Below, piece by piece: positions 15,378 to 23,940 of a stretch of DNA of 43,087 nucleotides. The notes below the pieces were generated by a model that had not been told where the DNA came from, searched no databases, and was given only the letters and a program-made list of their open reading frames with translations. The position numbers and the translations under genes were made by a program. Source of the DNA: Collinsella sp. AF25-2LB (GTDB lineage: Bacteria > Actinomycetota > Coriobacteriia > Coriobacteriales > Coriobacteriaceae); the NCBI RefSeq assembly GCF_003458415.1, contig NZ_QRUF01000016.1:1-43087 (forward strand), read 5' to 3'. How positions within the stretch are numbered: the first letter of the stretch is position 1; every line of letters starts with the position of its first letter.

Positions 15378-18143
15378 GTGAGTCTCGGCAGCAAACTATC
15401 CAATGCAAAGGTGTCCTTTGCGATATTTAAGCGCGACATTAAGCGACTGCTTGTGAACCCCGTCGCCCTGGTGGTTACCCTAGGCGTGTGCGTTATTCCC
15501 TCGCTGTATGCCTGGTATAACATCGTGGCAAACTGGGATCCGTATGGAAACACCCAAGGCATCAAGATTGCTATCGCCAACAACGATCGAGGCACCCAAA
15601 ACGACTTGGTGGGTGAGCTCAACGCTGGCGACAAAGTGGTCGACCAGCTCAAGGAGAATCATCAGTTGGGCTGGACGTTCGTCGACTCGACGGCCGATGC
15701 CAAGGAGGGCGTCGAGAGCGGCGAGTACTATGCCGCTATCGTGATTCCCAAGAACTTCTCGGATAACCTGGTTTCGATGCTCGACGGCAACTACCATCAG
15801 CCCAAGCTCACGTACTACGTCAATGAGAAGAAGAGCGCCATTGCGCCCAAGGTTACCGATACCGGTGCAAACACCATCGAGGAGCAGATCAACTCGGAAT
15901 TTGTCTCTACGGTAGGCAAGACTGTTGCCGGTATCGCCAAGGATGCCGGTGTCGATTTAAAGGACAAGGCAACCCAGACTCAGGACTCGCTGGCAAGTTC
16001 GGTGTCCGAGGCGTCCGACACCTTGGGCGAGGTGCGCGATTCGATTGGCGATATGAATGCCGCCATCGATAAGACGAGTGGCGCTATCGCCTCGGCTGAT
16101 GCGGCACTTGCCGGCTTGCAAGGCCAGGCACCGTCGCTGACGCAGGCGATCTCCCAGGGCAACGACCTGCTGAGCGAAGCTCGCACCACGGCGGGCAACT
16201 CCATCACCTCGCTCTCCAAGGCGCTCTCGGAAGGCAGCCTTGCGCTCACCAAGACGTCGGCCTCTGCGAACGCTGCCATCGGCAAGCTGACGGGCGCGGT
16301 CACATCTACGACCACCCGTATCGACAACTCGCTCGAGTCTCTTCAAGCGACGATCGACCACAATAAGGCCGTTATCGGGCACTTGGAGATTCTCGCCAAT
16401 GACACGTCGACAGGTTCCGAGGAAATTGACGCGCGCATTGTATCGACCATCGATTTGCTTCGAGAGCAGAATGAAAAGCTTCAGAGCATCAAGGACGGTC
16501 TGTCCGCGCAGTCGAGCGCCATGGCGAATGACGCAGCGGCTGTTTCGGGTGCCAGTGACGCTATCAATAACGCAATTCATACCGGTGCGACCAACCTTGG
16601 CCAAGCCCAGACGGACTTGGGCCAAAACGCGCTGCCGAAGGCCTCGAGCGCGCTCGACTCTTTTGCTGCCGTTTCGGGCGACCTGACCGGTATCGTCTCG
16701 GGTATGACACCTACACTTGCAAATGCGCGCGGCACGTTGGCGCAGCTTAGCGCTACGCTCGGCCAGGCCAAGACCACGCTGTCCCAGACCGATTCCTCGC
16801 TTGCCAAGGTCCAGGACAAGCTTGCAACCGCCGCCAATGACATCGCGGCGCTGCAGACCTCCGAGTCCATGGGCGAGCTGGCCGATCTGATGGGCGTCGA
16901 TGTCAATGACGTGGCAGATTTCATGGCGTCTCCGGTTGAGTTGACGTCCAAGTCAATCTATCCGGTCAAGAGCTTTGGCTCGGGCATCGCTCCCTTCTAC
17001 ACCAATCTGGCGCTTTGGGTGGGCGGCTATGTGCTCATCGCCATTTACAAGCTCGAGGTCGACCGTGAAGGTGTTGGCAGCTTTACGGCGCGCCAAGGCT
17101 ACTTTGGCCGCTGGTTGCTCATGGTGATCCTGGGCGCGTTGCAGGCCATCATCGTTACGGTAGGCGATCTGGTGATTGGCGTGCAGTGCGTCAGCCCGCT
17201 GCTGTTCGTGCTGGGCGGCATCGCCATTTCGTTCACCTACGTCAATATCATCTATGCGCTGTCCACCACGTTTAAGCATATCGGCAAGGCTATCGGCGTC
17301 ATTCTCGTCATCGTGCAGATCCCGGGTTCGTCGGGCATGTACCCCATCGAGATGATGCCCGGCTTCTTCCAGTGGCTGCACCCGCTGCTGCCCTTTACCT
17401 ACGGCATCAATCTGCTGCGCGAGACGGTCGGCGGCATGTATTCGTTCAACTACCTGTTTAACCTGTGCATTCTGGGCGTGTTCTTGATCGTGGCGCTCTT
17501 TATCGGTCTGCAGCTGCGTCCGCTGCTGCTCAACCTTAACCTGCTCTTTGATAAACAGCTCTCCACGACCGGTATGATGATTTGCGAGTCCAACGACCTG
17601 CCGCGCCAGCGCTACTCGCTGCGCACGGCCATGCGTGTCATGCTCGATTCCGATTCGTACCGTCGCGAACTGCTCGATCATGCGGTCGCCTTTGAACATC
17701 GCTACCCGTACTACATCAAGGGCGGTTTTGCCGCCGTGGTGGGCGTTCAGGTCCTGCTCTTTGTCCTGTCGACGGTTCTCGATATCGACAATAACGGCAA
17801 GATCATCCTGCTTGTCATTTGGATCATCTCGGTTATTGCCATCTGCGGCTGGCTTATCAATATCGAGTACATCCGCTCGAGCCTCAACACCCAGATGCGC
17901 ATCTCGGCGCTTTCGGATGAGGACCTGCGCCGCGAGATGCGCGAGCACACGGCCGCCATTCCGGCCGCTCGTCGCATGTTCGGCTTGAATGCGAGCGAGC
18001 GGGGGTCTGAACCCAAGACTCAGGCTGTCAACCAATGTGGTCATCGCGATGCGGCCCATGTGCCCGAGAACGGGGATGACACGTTTGTGATGAATGAAAA
18101 GAACGCCCCGCTCGGCAAGCACTCCAAAGGAGGTGAGGCATAA
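15378..18143 (+). CDS. YhgE/Pip-family membrane protein, long form
   Basis: A large integral membrane protein with an N-terminal membrane segment in FAIFKRDIKRLLVNPVAL, about 500 residues of extracytoplasmic Ser/Thr/Ala-rich helical sequence likely to form coiled coils, and several membrane segments from about residue 535 that resemble the ABC-2 permease fold (SAIT, FTYGINLLRETVGG). It also has a further ~180-residue tail with two more helices (VVGVQVLLFVLSTVLD; LLVIWIISVIAICGWL) that the next paralog lacks. I chose GTG 15378 (GGATGG 7 bp upstream); ATG 15363 or 15327 are alternatives. Known relatives are phage-infection proteins and type VII secretion/ABC-2-like proteins; the substrate is unknown. 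Confidence 0.85.
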   Translation: MSLGSKLSNAKVSFAIFKRDIKRLLVNPVALVVTLGVCVIPSLYAWYNIVANWDPYGNTQGIKIAIANNDRGTQNDLVGELNAGDKVVDQLKENHQLGWTFVDSTADAKEGVESGEYYAAIVIPKNFSDNLVSMLDGNYHQPKLTYYVNEKKSAIAPKVTDTGANTIEEQINSEFVSTVGKTVAGIAKDAGVDLKDKATQTQDSLASSVSEASDTLGEVRDSIGDMNAAIDKTSGAIASADAALAGLQGQAPSLTQAISQGNDLLSEARTTAGNSITSLSKALSEGSLALTKTSASANAAIGKLTGAVTSTTTRIDNSLESLQATIDHNKAVIGHLEILANDTSTGSEEIDARIVSTIDLLREQNEKLQSIKDGLSAQSSAMANDAAAVSGASDAINNAIHTGATNLGQAQTDLGQNALPKASSALDSFAAVSGDLTGIVSGMTPTLANARGTLAQLSATLGQAKTTLSQTDSSLAKVQDKLATAANDIAALQTSESMGELADLMGVDVNDVADFMASPVELTSKSIYPVKSFGSGIAPFYTNLALWVGGYVLIAIYKLEVDREGVGSFTARQGYFGRWLLMVILGALQAIIVTVGDLVIGVQCVSPLLFVLGGIAISFTYVNIIYALSTTFKHIGKAIGVILVIVQIPGSSGMYPIEMMPGFFQWLHPLLPFTYGINLLRETVGGMYSFNYLFNLCILGVFLIVALFIGLQLRPLLLNLNLLFDKQLSTTGMMICESNDLPRQRYSLRTAMRVMLDSDSYRRELLDHAVAFEHRYPYYIKGGFAAVVGVQVLLFVLSTVLDIDNNGKIILLVIWIISVIAICGWLINIEYIRSSLNTQMRISALSDEDLRREMREHTAAIPAARRMFGLNASERGSEPKTQAVNQCGHRDAAHVPENGDDTFVMNEKNAPLGKHSKGGEA

Positions 18144-20333
18144 ATGAAGAACATCCTGCATCTGTTTAAGCGCGATGTCCAAAACGTGTCTCGCTCCGTA
18201 ATCGGCTTGGTTGTCGTGATGGGCCTCATTATCGTACCGTGCCTGTACGCGTGGTTTAACATCGCCGGCAGCTGGGATCCGTACGGCAACACCGGCAATC
18301 TTAAGATCGCCGTGGTCAACACCGATGAGGGTTACGAGAGCGATCTGATCCCCGTCGAGGTCAACGTGGGCGAAAACGTGACCGCCACCCTACGCGGCAA
18401 CGAGAGCTTCGATTGGGTTGTGCTCAACAATCGCGAAAAGGCTATCGAGGGCGTCAAATCGGGCGCATACTATGCGGCTGTCGTTATCCCTAAGACGTTT
18501 AGTGCCGATATGATGACGCTCTTTTCGACCGACGTTAAGCATGCCGATATCGAGTTTTACGAGAATCAGAAGGCCAACGCCATCGCGCAGATCGTGACCG
18601 AGAAGGGTTCGAGCGCCGTTCAGAACCAGGTTAACGAATCTTTTACCGAGACCATTACGAGCATCGGTCTTAAGACGGTGTCCAGCCTGCTCGATTACAT
18701 GAGCACCGACCAGGTCAGCAACTTTATCGCCAACCTGTCCTCGACGCTCGGCGATTCGATTGGGGACCTGCAAGACGTTCAGGCTAATGCTTCGTCGCTG
18801 GCGGGCATTTTGAGCTCTACGTCCGATTCGTTGACGTCGGCGAGCGGTATGCTCCAGCAGACGGGTACGGTCGATGAGTCGACCAAGCAGTTGATGGAGC
18901 ATGCCAAGAGCGGCATGAGCGATTCCAAAGAAGCGCTGAAGGCCGCCAACGACGCCATCAACGCCGCGATTGACGGAAGCGCGGGCTCGTTCGACAACGT
19001 GTCCGCCGGGCTTGCGAAGGCATTTGATGCCGCGAATCAGCATGTCGACCTTACGGTGTCTCAGCTCAACGATGCCGCGGCGGCGCTCAATACACGTGCC
19101 GACGATATCGACGCCACGGCCGACCAGCTCCGCGGCTTTGCCGAGCAGGTCAGTGACGAAAAGCTCCAGGAGAGCCTTAAATCTGTGGCAACATCGCTGG
19201 GCAGGATCGCGGTGGAGTATCGCAACAACGCCAAGGACCTGACGGCAACTGCTAAGTCCCTTTCTGACAGCATGGCAGAGGTCAACAGCACGCGTGCCGA
19301 GGTCGATCAGGCCATCGCCGATGCCAAGGCGGGCATTTCGGGCGCCAAGTCCGACTACGATTCCACGTTCTCGGTTAAGGCCAAGAAGCTCAAGAAGACG
19401 GTTTCGGGCATCCTGGACTCGCTCGATGGCATCTCGGGCGATCTGGATAGCGCCGTAGACGGCCTGACCGACGCATCCGGTTCGCTGGCAAAGGGCCTCT
19501 CCAAGGCTGCAAAGCTGGTCAACAAGGCTTCTGATCAGCTGGGCGAGGCGTCGGACAAGATCAGTGCGTTTAAGGACGAGCTCGATGGCGCCCTGATGTC
19601 GGACGACCTTGCCACGATCAAGACGATGATTGGCAACGATCCCGAGGGTTTGGCCGTGTCGCTTTCCGGCCCCGTCGCGCTCGATCGCAAGCCGGTCTAT
19701 CCGATTCGTAACTACGGTTCGGCCATGGCACCGTTCTACACGATTCTGTCGCTATGGGTCGGCTCGATCGTGCTGGCGGCCATGATGAAGGTCTCGGTTG
19801 ACGATGAGCTCATCAACGAGCTCATCCCCGTGCGCCTGCACGAGATCTACCTGGGCCGCTACCTGTTCTTTGGCGGTCTGGCCCTGCTGCAGGCAACGCT
19901 CGTGTGTGCGGGCGACATCCTGTTCTTTGGCATTCAGTGCGACAACCCGCTGCAGTTTGTGCTGGCGGGCTGGGTCGCGAGTCTCGTGTTCTCCAATATC
20001 GTCTACACGCTTACGGTGTCGTTTGGCGATATCGGCAAGGCGCTCGCCGTCGTGCTGCTGGTCATGCAGGTCGGCGGTTCGGGCGGCACGTTCCCTATCG
20101 AGATGACCGGCCCCGTGTTCCAGGCGATCTATCCGTTCCTGCCGTTCACCCACGGCATCAACGCCATGCATGCCGCCATGGCTGGCGCCTACCATATGGA
20201 GTACTGGATTGAGCTAGGCATTCTGGCGAGCTATCTGATTCCGTCGCTGGCCCTGGGCGTCGTCTTCCGCCGTCCGGTCATCAAAGCCAACGACTGGATC
20301 ATCGAAAAACTGGAGTCAACAAAGCTTATTTAG
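18144..20333 (+). CDS. YhgE/Pip-family membrane protein, short form
   Basis: A 729-aa paralog of the preceding protein, beginning one base after its stop codon and served by a perfect Shine-Dalgarno AAAGGAGGTGA (18126-18136). The N-terminus HLFKRDVQNVSRSVIG leads into a helix, then the shared SWDPYGNTGNLKIAVVNTDEG block, a long Ala/Ser/Asp-rich helical domain (about 190-500), and the C-terminal permease-like segments with GGSGGTFPIEM and FLPFTHGINAMHAAMAG. The tandem arrangement suggests that the two form a heteromer. No ATPase gene adjoins. Confidence 0.88.
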   Translation: MKNILHLFKRDVQNVSRSVIGLVVVMGLIIVPCLYAWFNIAGSWDPYGNTGNLKIAVVNTDEGYESDLIPVEVNVGENVTATLRGNESFDWVVLNNREKAIEGVKSGAYYAAVVIPKTFSADMMTLFSTDVKHADIEFYENQKANAIAQIVTEKGSSAVQNQVNESFTETITSIGLKTVSSLLDYMSTDQVSNFIANLSSTLGDSIGDLQDVQANASSLAGILSSTSDSLTSASGMLQQTGTVDESTKQLMEHAKSGMSDSKEALKAANDAINAAIDGSAGSFDNVSAGLAKAFDAANQHVDLTVSQLNDAAAALNTRADDIDATADQLRGFAEQVSDEKLQESLKSVATSLGRIAVEYRNNAKDLTATAKSLSDSMAEVNSTRAEVDQAIADAKAGISGAKSDYDSTFSVKAKKLKKTVSGILDSLDGISGDLDSAVDGLTDASGSLAKGLSKAAKLVNKASDQLGEASDKISAFKDELDGALMSDDLATIKTMIGNDPEGLAVSLSGPVALDRKPVYPIRNYGSAMAPFYTILSLWVGSIVLAAMMKVSVDDELINELIPVRLHEIYLGRYLFFGGLALLQATLVCAGDILFFGIQCDNPLQFVLAGWVASLVFSNIVYTLTVSFGDIGKALAVVLLVMQVGGSGGTFPIEMTGPVFQAIYPFLPFTHGINAMHAAMAGAYHMEYWIELGILASYLIPSLALGVVFRRPVIKANDWIIEKLESTKLI

Positions 20334-20359
20334 TACAGCAACGTTAACGCCGATGCAGC

Positions 20360-20513
20360 GCTAATGCCAGCGAGCGAGCCGCATTTGCGCCAAGGTGACG
20401 TGAAATGAAAGGGCGCTGACCTTCTGGTCGCGCCCTTGAAATTGAACGTCAGATTGGCGTGAATGCAGCTCGCGCAGCGTCGGCCGGTCCGCCGTTCGGT
20501 AGAACGGCGGAAC
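20360..20513 (-). repeat. Nested palindromic element, family 1, copy 2 (inverted)
   Basis: Reverse-oriented relative of 14939-15091. Hairpin CCGCCGTTC/GAACGGCGG at 20489-20510; outer arms 20376-20393/20454-20471 with two mismatches; middle arms TGACGT/ACGTCA (20396-20401/20446-20451); inner hairpin AAGGGCGC/GCGCCCTT (20409-20416/20430-20437) around GACC-TTCT-GGTC. It fills much of the 20334-20672 gap and could terminate the YhgE operon. Confidence 0.7.
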
Positions 20514-20534
20514 AAAACGCTTTAGCGTAGTGAA

Positions 20535-20564
20535 TTGCACGGGCTGCTTGGTTGTTGCTACAGT
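20535..20564 (+). promoter_or_regulatory. Promoter of the EamA transporter gene
   Basis: TTGCAC (20535-20540) and TACAGT (20559-20564) are separated by 18 bases, about 100 nt before the start codon at 20673. Confidence 0.5.
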
Positions 20565-20672
20565 AGCGGGGCGTGCCGGGGGTCCGGTGCGCCCTGCTTT
20601 TATTTGACCATGAGGCGGCACGCAGCCATGCGCGTGCGGACACCACGCCCAGATTGAGCGCGAGGATGCCCT

Positions 20673-21656
20673 ATGGCCCAGCATGCCACTGACAATATCG
20701 AAATGATGCCCGATAGCCCTGTTGCTCGCGAGGACCTGGGCGCGGGCGGCACCTCCCGCGGCGCCGGCGCTCGCTCGCCGCTGTTCTGGAAAGTCCTGCT
20801 GCTTTCGGTGGCAGTCGTCTGGGGCTACTCCTTTACGACCATGAAGGACGCGCTCGACACCATTCCGGTGTTCGAACTGCTCTACGTGCGCTTTCTGCCT
20901 GCGGCGTTGGTCATGTTTTTCATCTTCCACAAGCGCATCATCGCGCACCTCAACGCCCGCAACCTTATCGTCGGACTTGGCATGGGCGCACTTATGTGGG
21001 CCGCCTACGCCCTGCAGACAGTCGGTCTGGCGCACACCACGGCGGGCAAGAATGCTTTTTTGACGGGCACGTATTGCATCGTTGTGCCGTTCGCGAGCTA
21101 TTTTCTGAGCGGCGAAAAACTCACCCGCTATAACCTGGGCGCGGCGCTGCTGTGCTTGGCGGGCATTGGCTTGGTGGCGCTCGATAGCGTTGAATTCAAC
21201 ATCGGTGATGTCATTACGCTGGCGGGTGCGGTCTTTTTCGCCATCCAGATGGCGGTGACTGCCAAGTACGGTCGCAAAATGGACATCAACGTCATCACGT
21301 TTTGGATGTTTGTGGGCAACGGCGTGCTGAGCCTGGCAACGTCGCTGCTATTCGAGACCCAAGCGCCTCTGTCCGTGTGGACGCCGAGCTTTATCAGCGC
21401 GATGGCGTTTCTCTCGGTTGGTTGCACATGCGCGGCTCTGCTCATCCAAAACGTCGGCTTGGCGCATGTCTCGGCCTCGACGGGCTCACTGCTCCTTTCG
21501 ATGGAGTCGCCTTCGGGCGTGCTGTTCTCGGTGCTGCTGATGGGGGAGGCGCTCACCTCGCGCCTGCTCGCCGGCTTCGCGCTCATCTTTCTTTCGATTA
21601 TCTTGAGCGAGACGCATTTCGATTTCTTGCGCCGAAAATCACACCCGCAATTGTAA
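20673..21656 (+). CDS. EamA/DMT-family transporter
   Basis: A 327-aa inner-membrane exporter-like protein of the drug/metabolite superfamily with about ten hydrophobic helices in two repeated EamA halves (first from VVWGYSFTTMKDALDTIP, second from DVITLAGAVFFAIQMAVTAKYG). The first ~30 residues are a hydrophilic lead. Start ATG 20673 after GAGGA. The substrate cannot be told from the sequence. It is monocistronic, with its own promoter and terminator. Confidence 0.9.
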   Translation: MAQHATDNIEMMPDSPVAREDLGAGGTSRGAGARSPLFWKVLLLSVAVVWGYSFTTMKDALDTIPVFELLYVRFLPAALVMFFIFHKRIIAHLNARNLIVGLGMGALMWAAYALQTVGLAHTTAGKNAFLTGTYCIVVPFASYFLSGEKLTRYNLGAALLCLAGIGLVALDSVEFNIGDVITLAGAVFFAIQMAVTAKYGRKMDINVITFWMFVGNGVLSLATSLLFETQAPLSVWTPSFISAMAFLSVGCTCAALLIQNVGLAHVSASTGSLLLSMESPSGVLFSVLLMGEALTSRLLAGFALIFLSIILSETHFDFLRRKSHPQL

Positions 21657-21668
21657 ACAACTTGTTGC

Positions 21669-21694
21669 GCCGCCCTCCCAGGGCGGCATTTTTA
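21669..21694 (+). terminator. Terminator of the EamA gene
   Basis: GCCGCCCT (21669-21676) pairs with AGGGCGGC (21680-21687), followed by ATTTTTAT. Confidence 0.9.
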
Positions 21695-21719
21695 TGTCAT
21701 GCCCTTACAGTTGTACCTT

Positions 21720-21741
21720 GCACTTTACGCTATCAAAGTGC
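21720..21741. promoter_or_regulatory. Candidate operator upstream of the M20 hydrolase
   Basis: GCACTTT (21720-21726) and AAAGTGC (21735-21741) form an inverted repeat with an 8-nt spacer, about 30 bp before the start codon. It could bind a dimeric regulator or fold as a weak hairpin. No regulator gene adjoins. Confidence 0.35.
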
Positions 21742-21771
21742 GTGCTGCAAAAACGTTACTGGAGGGCTTCT

Positions 21772-23064
21772 ATGGCATCAGCTCTGTCCGATTTTCAACC
21801 GCAACCAGCGCCCCAGGCCACCGCGGCGGCGCAGGCCGCTATCGGTGACGGTCTTGTCGCAGAAGCTCAGGCTTTTGCAGACGAGCTCGCTGCATGGCGA
21901 CACGATCTACACCAGATGCCCGAGCTGGGTAACAATCTTCCGCAGACGTCTGCCTATATCCAGGCACGTCTGGACGAGATGGACATCCCCCATACCACGC
22001 TAGTCGACGGTTCCTGCGCCGTTGGCCTGATCGGTGCCGGTGCGGCCGCTCAGGGCAATGGCACGTGCAAGGACGAGCAGGCCGGAACGGTCGTCATGCT
22101 CCGAGGCGATATGGATGCCCTTCCCGTTGTCGAGGAATCCGGCGAGCCCTTTGCATCCACCAATGGCTGCATGCATGCTTGCGGTCACGATATGCACGCG
22201 ACGGCCCTGCTTGGTGCGGCGCGCCTGCTCAAGGCCCGCGAGGCCGAGCTTGTGGAGGCCAACGCTACCGTCAAGTTGCTGTTCCAGCCGGGCGAGGAGA
22301 CCTTTGAGGGAGCACGCGCTGCCATCGCCGACGGCTTGCTCGAGAACCCGCGCCCTCAGGCGGCCTTTGCCATGCATGTCAACAGCCAGTCGCCGCTTGG
22401 CCTGGTGCTCTACGGCAGCCCGGCGCTCTCGGGTGTGTACGGTTTCCGCATCACGCTCCAGGGCAAGGGCGGCCACGGTTCCAGCCCCGAGATCTGCATC
22501 GACCCCATCACGGCCGGCGTCCACGTGCACCTGGCGCTCCAGGAGCTTATCTCCCGCGAGGTGCCGGCGGCCAAGGAAGTCGCACTTACCGTTGGTAAGT
22601 TCGCCGGCGGCTTGGCGGCCAACGTCATCCCCGACACCTGCGTGCTCGAGGGAACGCTGCGCGGCTTTGATGTTGAGCTCATGGCTCACCTAAAGACCCG
22701 CATCGCGGAGGTCGTTAACGGCGTTGCTACGACCTATCGTACGCCGGCGACCATCGAGACGCTTTCGGATGTTCCGCCGCTTGTACTCGACAGCGATATG
22801 ACTCAGGCGTCGCTTGGCTACGTGGGCGCAGTGCTGCCCAAGACGGCTTTCTTGCCGCTTTTCCATGCCATGGCGAGTGAGGACTTCGCGCTTATCTCGA
22901 GCAAGATCCCAAGTGCGTACTTTACCGTGGGCGCGGCCGTAACCGACACGGACGAACACTTTGCCCAGCACCATCCCAAGGCACGTTTTAACGATGCCGA
23001 GCTGCCGCTCGGTGCCGCGGCCTATACCGCCGTCGCTTTGGGCTATATCGCCGACCACCGGTAG
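21772..23064 (+). CDS. M20-family amidohydrolase
   Basis: A 430-aa zinc aminoacylase/carboxypeptidase-like enzyme that hydrolyses amide bonds of N-acyl amino acids or similar compounds in the cytosol. Metal ligands and catalytic residues are visible in LRGDMDALPV, CMHACGHDMHAT, FQPGEETFEGA and AMHV; the dimerisation lid follows from GVYGFRITLQGKGGHGS; a late metal His lies in FHAMASEDF. ATG 21772 follows CTGGAGGG; the frame extends upstream without a site. The next gene is a damaged MFS transporter in the same direction, which in an intact form would be a natural uptake partner. Substrate not assignable. Confidence 0.92.
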   Translation: MASALSDFQPQPAPQATAAAQAAIGDGLVAEAQAFADELAAWRHDLHQMPELGNNLPQTSAYIQARLDEMDIPHTTLVDGSCAVGLIGAGAAAQGNGTCKDEQAGTVVMLRGDMDALPVVEESGEPFASTNGCMHACGHDMHATALLGAARLLKAREAELVEANATVKLLFQPGEETFEGARAAIADGLLENPRPQAAFAMHVNSQSPLGLVLYGSPALSGVYGFRITLQGKGGHGSSPEICIDPITAGVHVHLALQELISREVPAAKEVALTVGKFAGGLAANVIPDTCVLEGTLRGFDVELMAHLKTRIAEVVNGVATTYRTPATIETLSDVPPLVLDSDMTQASLGYVGAVLPKTAFLPLFHAMASEDFALISSKIPSAYFTVGAAVTDTDEHFAQHHPKARFNDAELPLGAAAYTAVALGYIADHR

Positions 23065-23147
23065 CACCCAACCTTGCCTTTCAAGCCTGCGGGCATGGCC
23101 GTAAGGCCTATGCCCTTGTCTTTCAAGGCAATCTTGGGCACTACCGG
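23058..23147. repeat. Nested palindromic element overlapping the M20 stop codon
   Basis: CCGGTAG (23058-23064) pairs with CTACCGG (23141-23147), then CCAA/TTGG, TTGCCTT/AAGGCAA, and an inner hairpin GGGCATGGCC-GTAA-GGCCTATGCCC (23091-23111). The outer left arm includes the stop codon of the upstream gene. The inner hairpin equals that of 15014-15039 except for one compensated A-T to G-C pair and its loop. It may terminate transcription, although there is no T-run. Confidence 0.65.
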
Positions 23148-23186
23148 CGCCCGGCGCAGGCTATTCGTTTGTCTAAAAGGAGCAGT

Positions 23187-23636
23187 ATGCCCCAGCAGCG
23201 TAAGTTCTTCCCCGGCTGGCTCGTGGTGGCCTCCGGCTTCGTGATCATGGCCACGTGTTACACGATTTTCGTCAACTGCATGAGCCTGTTCCAGCCGCTG
23301 ATCGTCAGCAACCTGGGTATTTCCCTTGCGCAGTACAACGTCTCCAATGCCATCTCCACCGTGGTGAGTGTCGTGGGTTCGCTCGTTATCGGTCATGTTG
23401 CCGATAAGGTGAGTGGCCGCGTATTGGGCTCGCTTACCGTTATCGCTACCTCGGCGGTGCTTGCCGGCATGAGCTTTGTCGGTGAGCTGTGGCAGGTCTA
23501 CGTGCTCTTTGCCGTCTCGGGCTCCTTTGCGAGCACCTGGATCGTGTGCTTGGCGTGCTCCGTGGTCATGCTCGTGTTCCTGCTGGTATCCGAGCCCATC
23601 GCCGCCAAGCTGCGCGCGAGCGTGGCGGGGGAGTAG
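23187..23636 (+). pseudogene. MFS transporter with internal deletion
   Basis: The 149-aa frame starts at ATG 23187 after AAAAGGAGC. Residues 1 to about 112 are a normal N-terminus of a major facilitator of the oxalate/formate-antiporter type (FFPGWLVVASGFVIMATCYT, helices 1-4 with GHVADKVSGRVLG in the loop after helix 2). Then, at about VLFAVSG/SFASTWIV, the sequence jumps to what looks like the last helix and tail of such a transporter (VCLACSVVMLVFLLVSEP). About 250 residues of the usual ~400 are missing, without a frameshift. It is unlikely to transport. It would have been the partner of the M20 enzyme upstream. Confidence 0.7.
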
Positions 23637-23673
23637 GCGTCCGTCGCTCTTTTCTGTTCGTCCCGTTCTGTCC

Positions 23674-23733
23674 GTGGCCGCCTTGGAAGCCGAATGGATG
23701 CTCGTACCATCATTCGGTTTCCAAGGCGGCCAC
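23674..23733. repeat. Long inverted repeat a, upstream of hisS
   Basis: Arms 23674-23700 and 23708-23733 pair over about 26 bp with one G-T pair and one bulge, around a 7-nt loop. The inner part reads GCCGAATG/CATTCGGT, which matches the inner part of palindrome c (23816-23875) except in the innermost and outer arm bases. Confidence 0.85.
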
Positions 23734-23746
23734 GGGCCTACGAAAT

Positions 23747-23808
23747 GATCCCTATTCCTCCGTCCCCAAGGGATCACGTGATCCGAAGGGGACGGAGGAA
23801 AAGGGATC
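23747..23808. repeat. Long inverted repeat b, upstream of hisS
   Basis: Arms 23747-23767 and 23788-23808 pair at 20 of 21 positions. The centre (23771-23784) is itself a perfect 14-bp palindrome, GGATCACGTGATCC, whose half GGGATC recurs in the outer arms. Confidence 0.85.
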
Positions 23809-23815
23809 ACAAACA

Positions 23816-23875
23816 GCGGCGGCGCGTCTGGCCGAACGAGTCCCCATACCCTCGTTCGGTCAGGCGCGCCGCCGC
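23816..23875. repeat. Long inverted repeat c, upstream of hisS
   Basis: Arms 23816-23840 and 23851-23875 pair at all 25 positions (two as G-T) around a 10-nt loop. Its right end is 17 bp before the hisS -10 box, so a -35 region would fall inside the palindrome. Confidence 0.85.
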
Positions 23876-23892
23876 GTTGCTGCTTTGTGCCG

Positions 23893-23898
23893 TATAAT
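23893..23898 (+). promoter_or_regulatory. -10 box of hisS
   Basis: A consensus TATAAT lies 43 bp before the hisS start. No good -35 exists at 16-18 bp upstream; that position is the GC-rich right arm of palindrome c. This could be a weak promoter or one affected by the hairpin. Confidence 0.55.
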
Positions 23899-23940
23899 GT
23901 CCACTACCTATGACGCGATACAAAAGAAAGGTGTTTGCCC

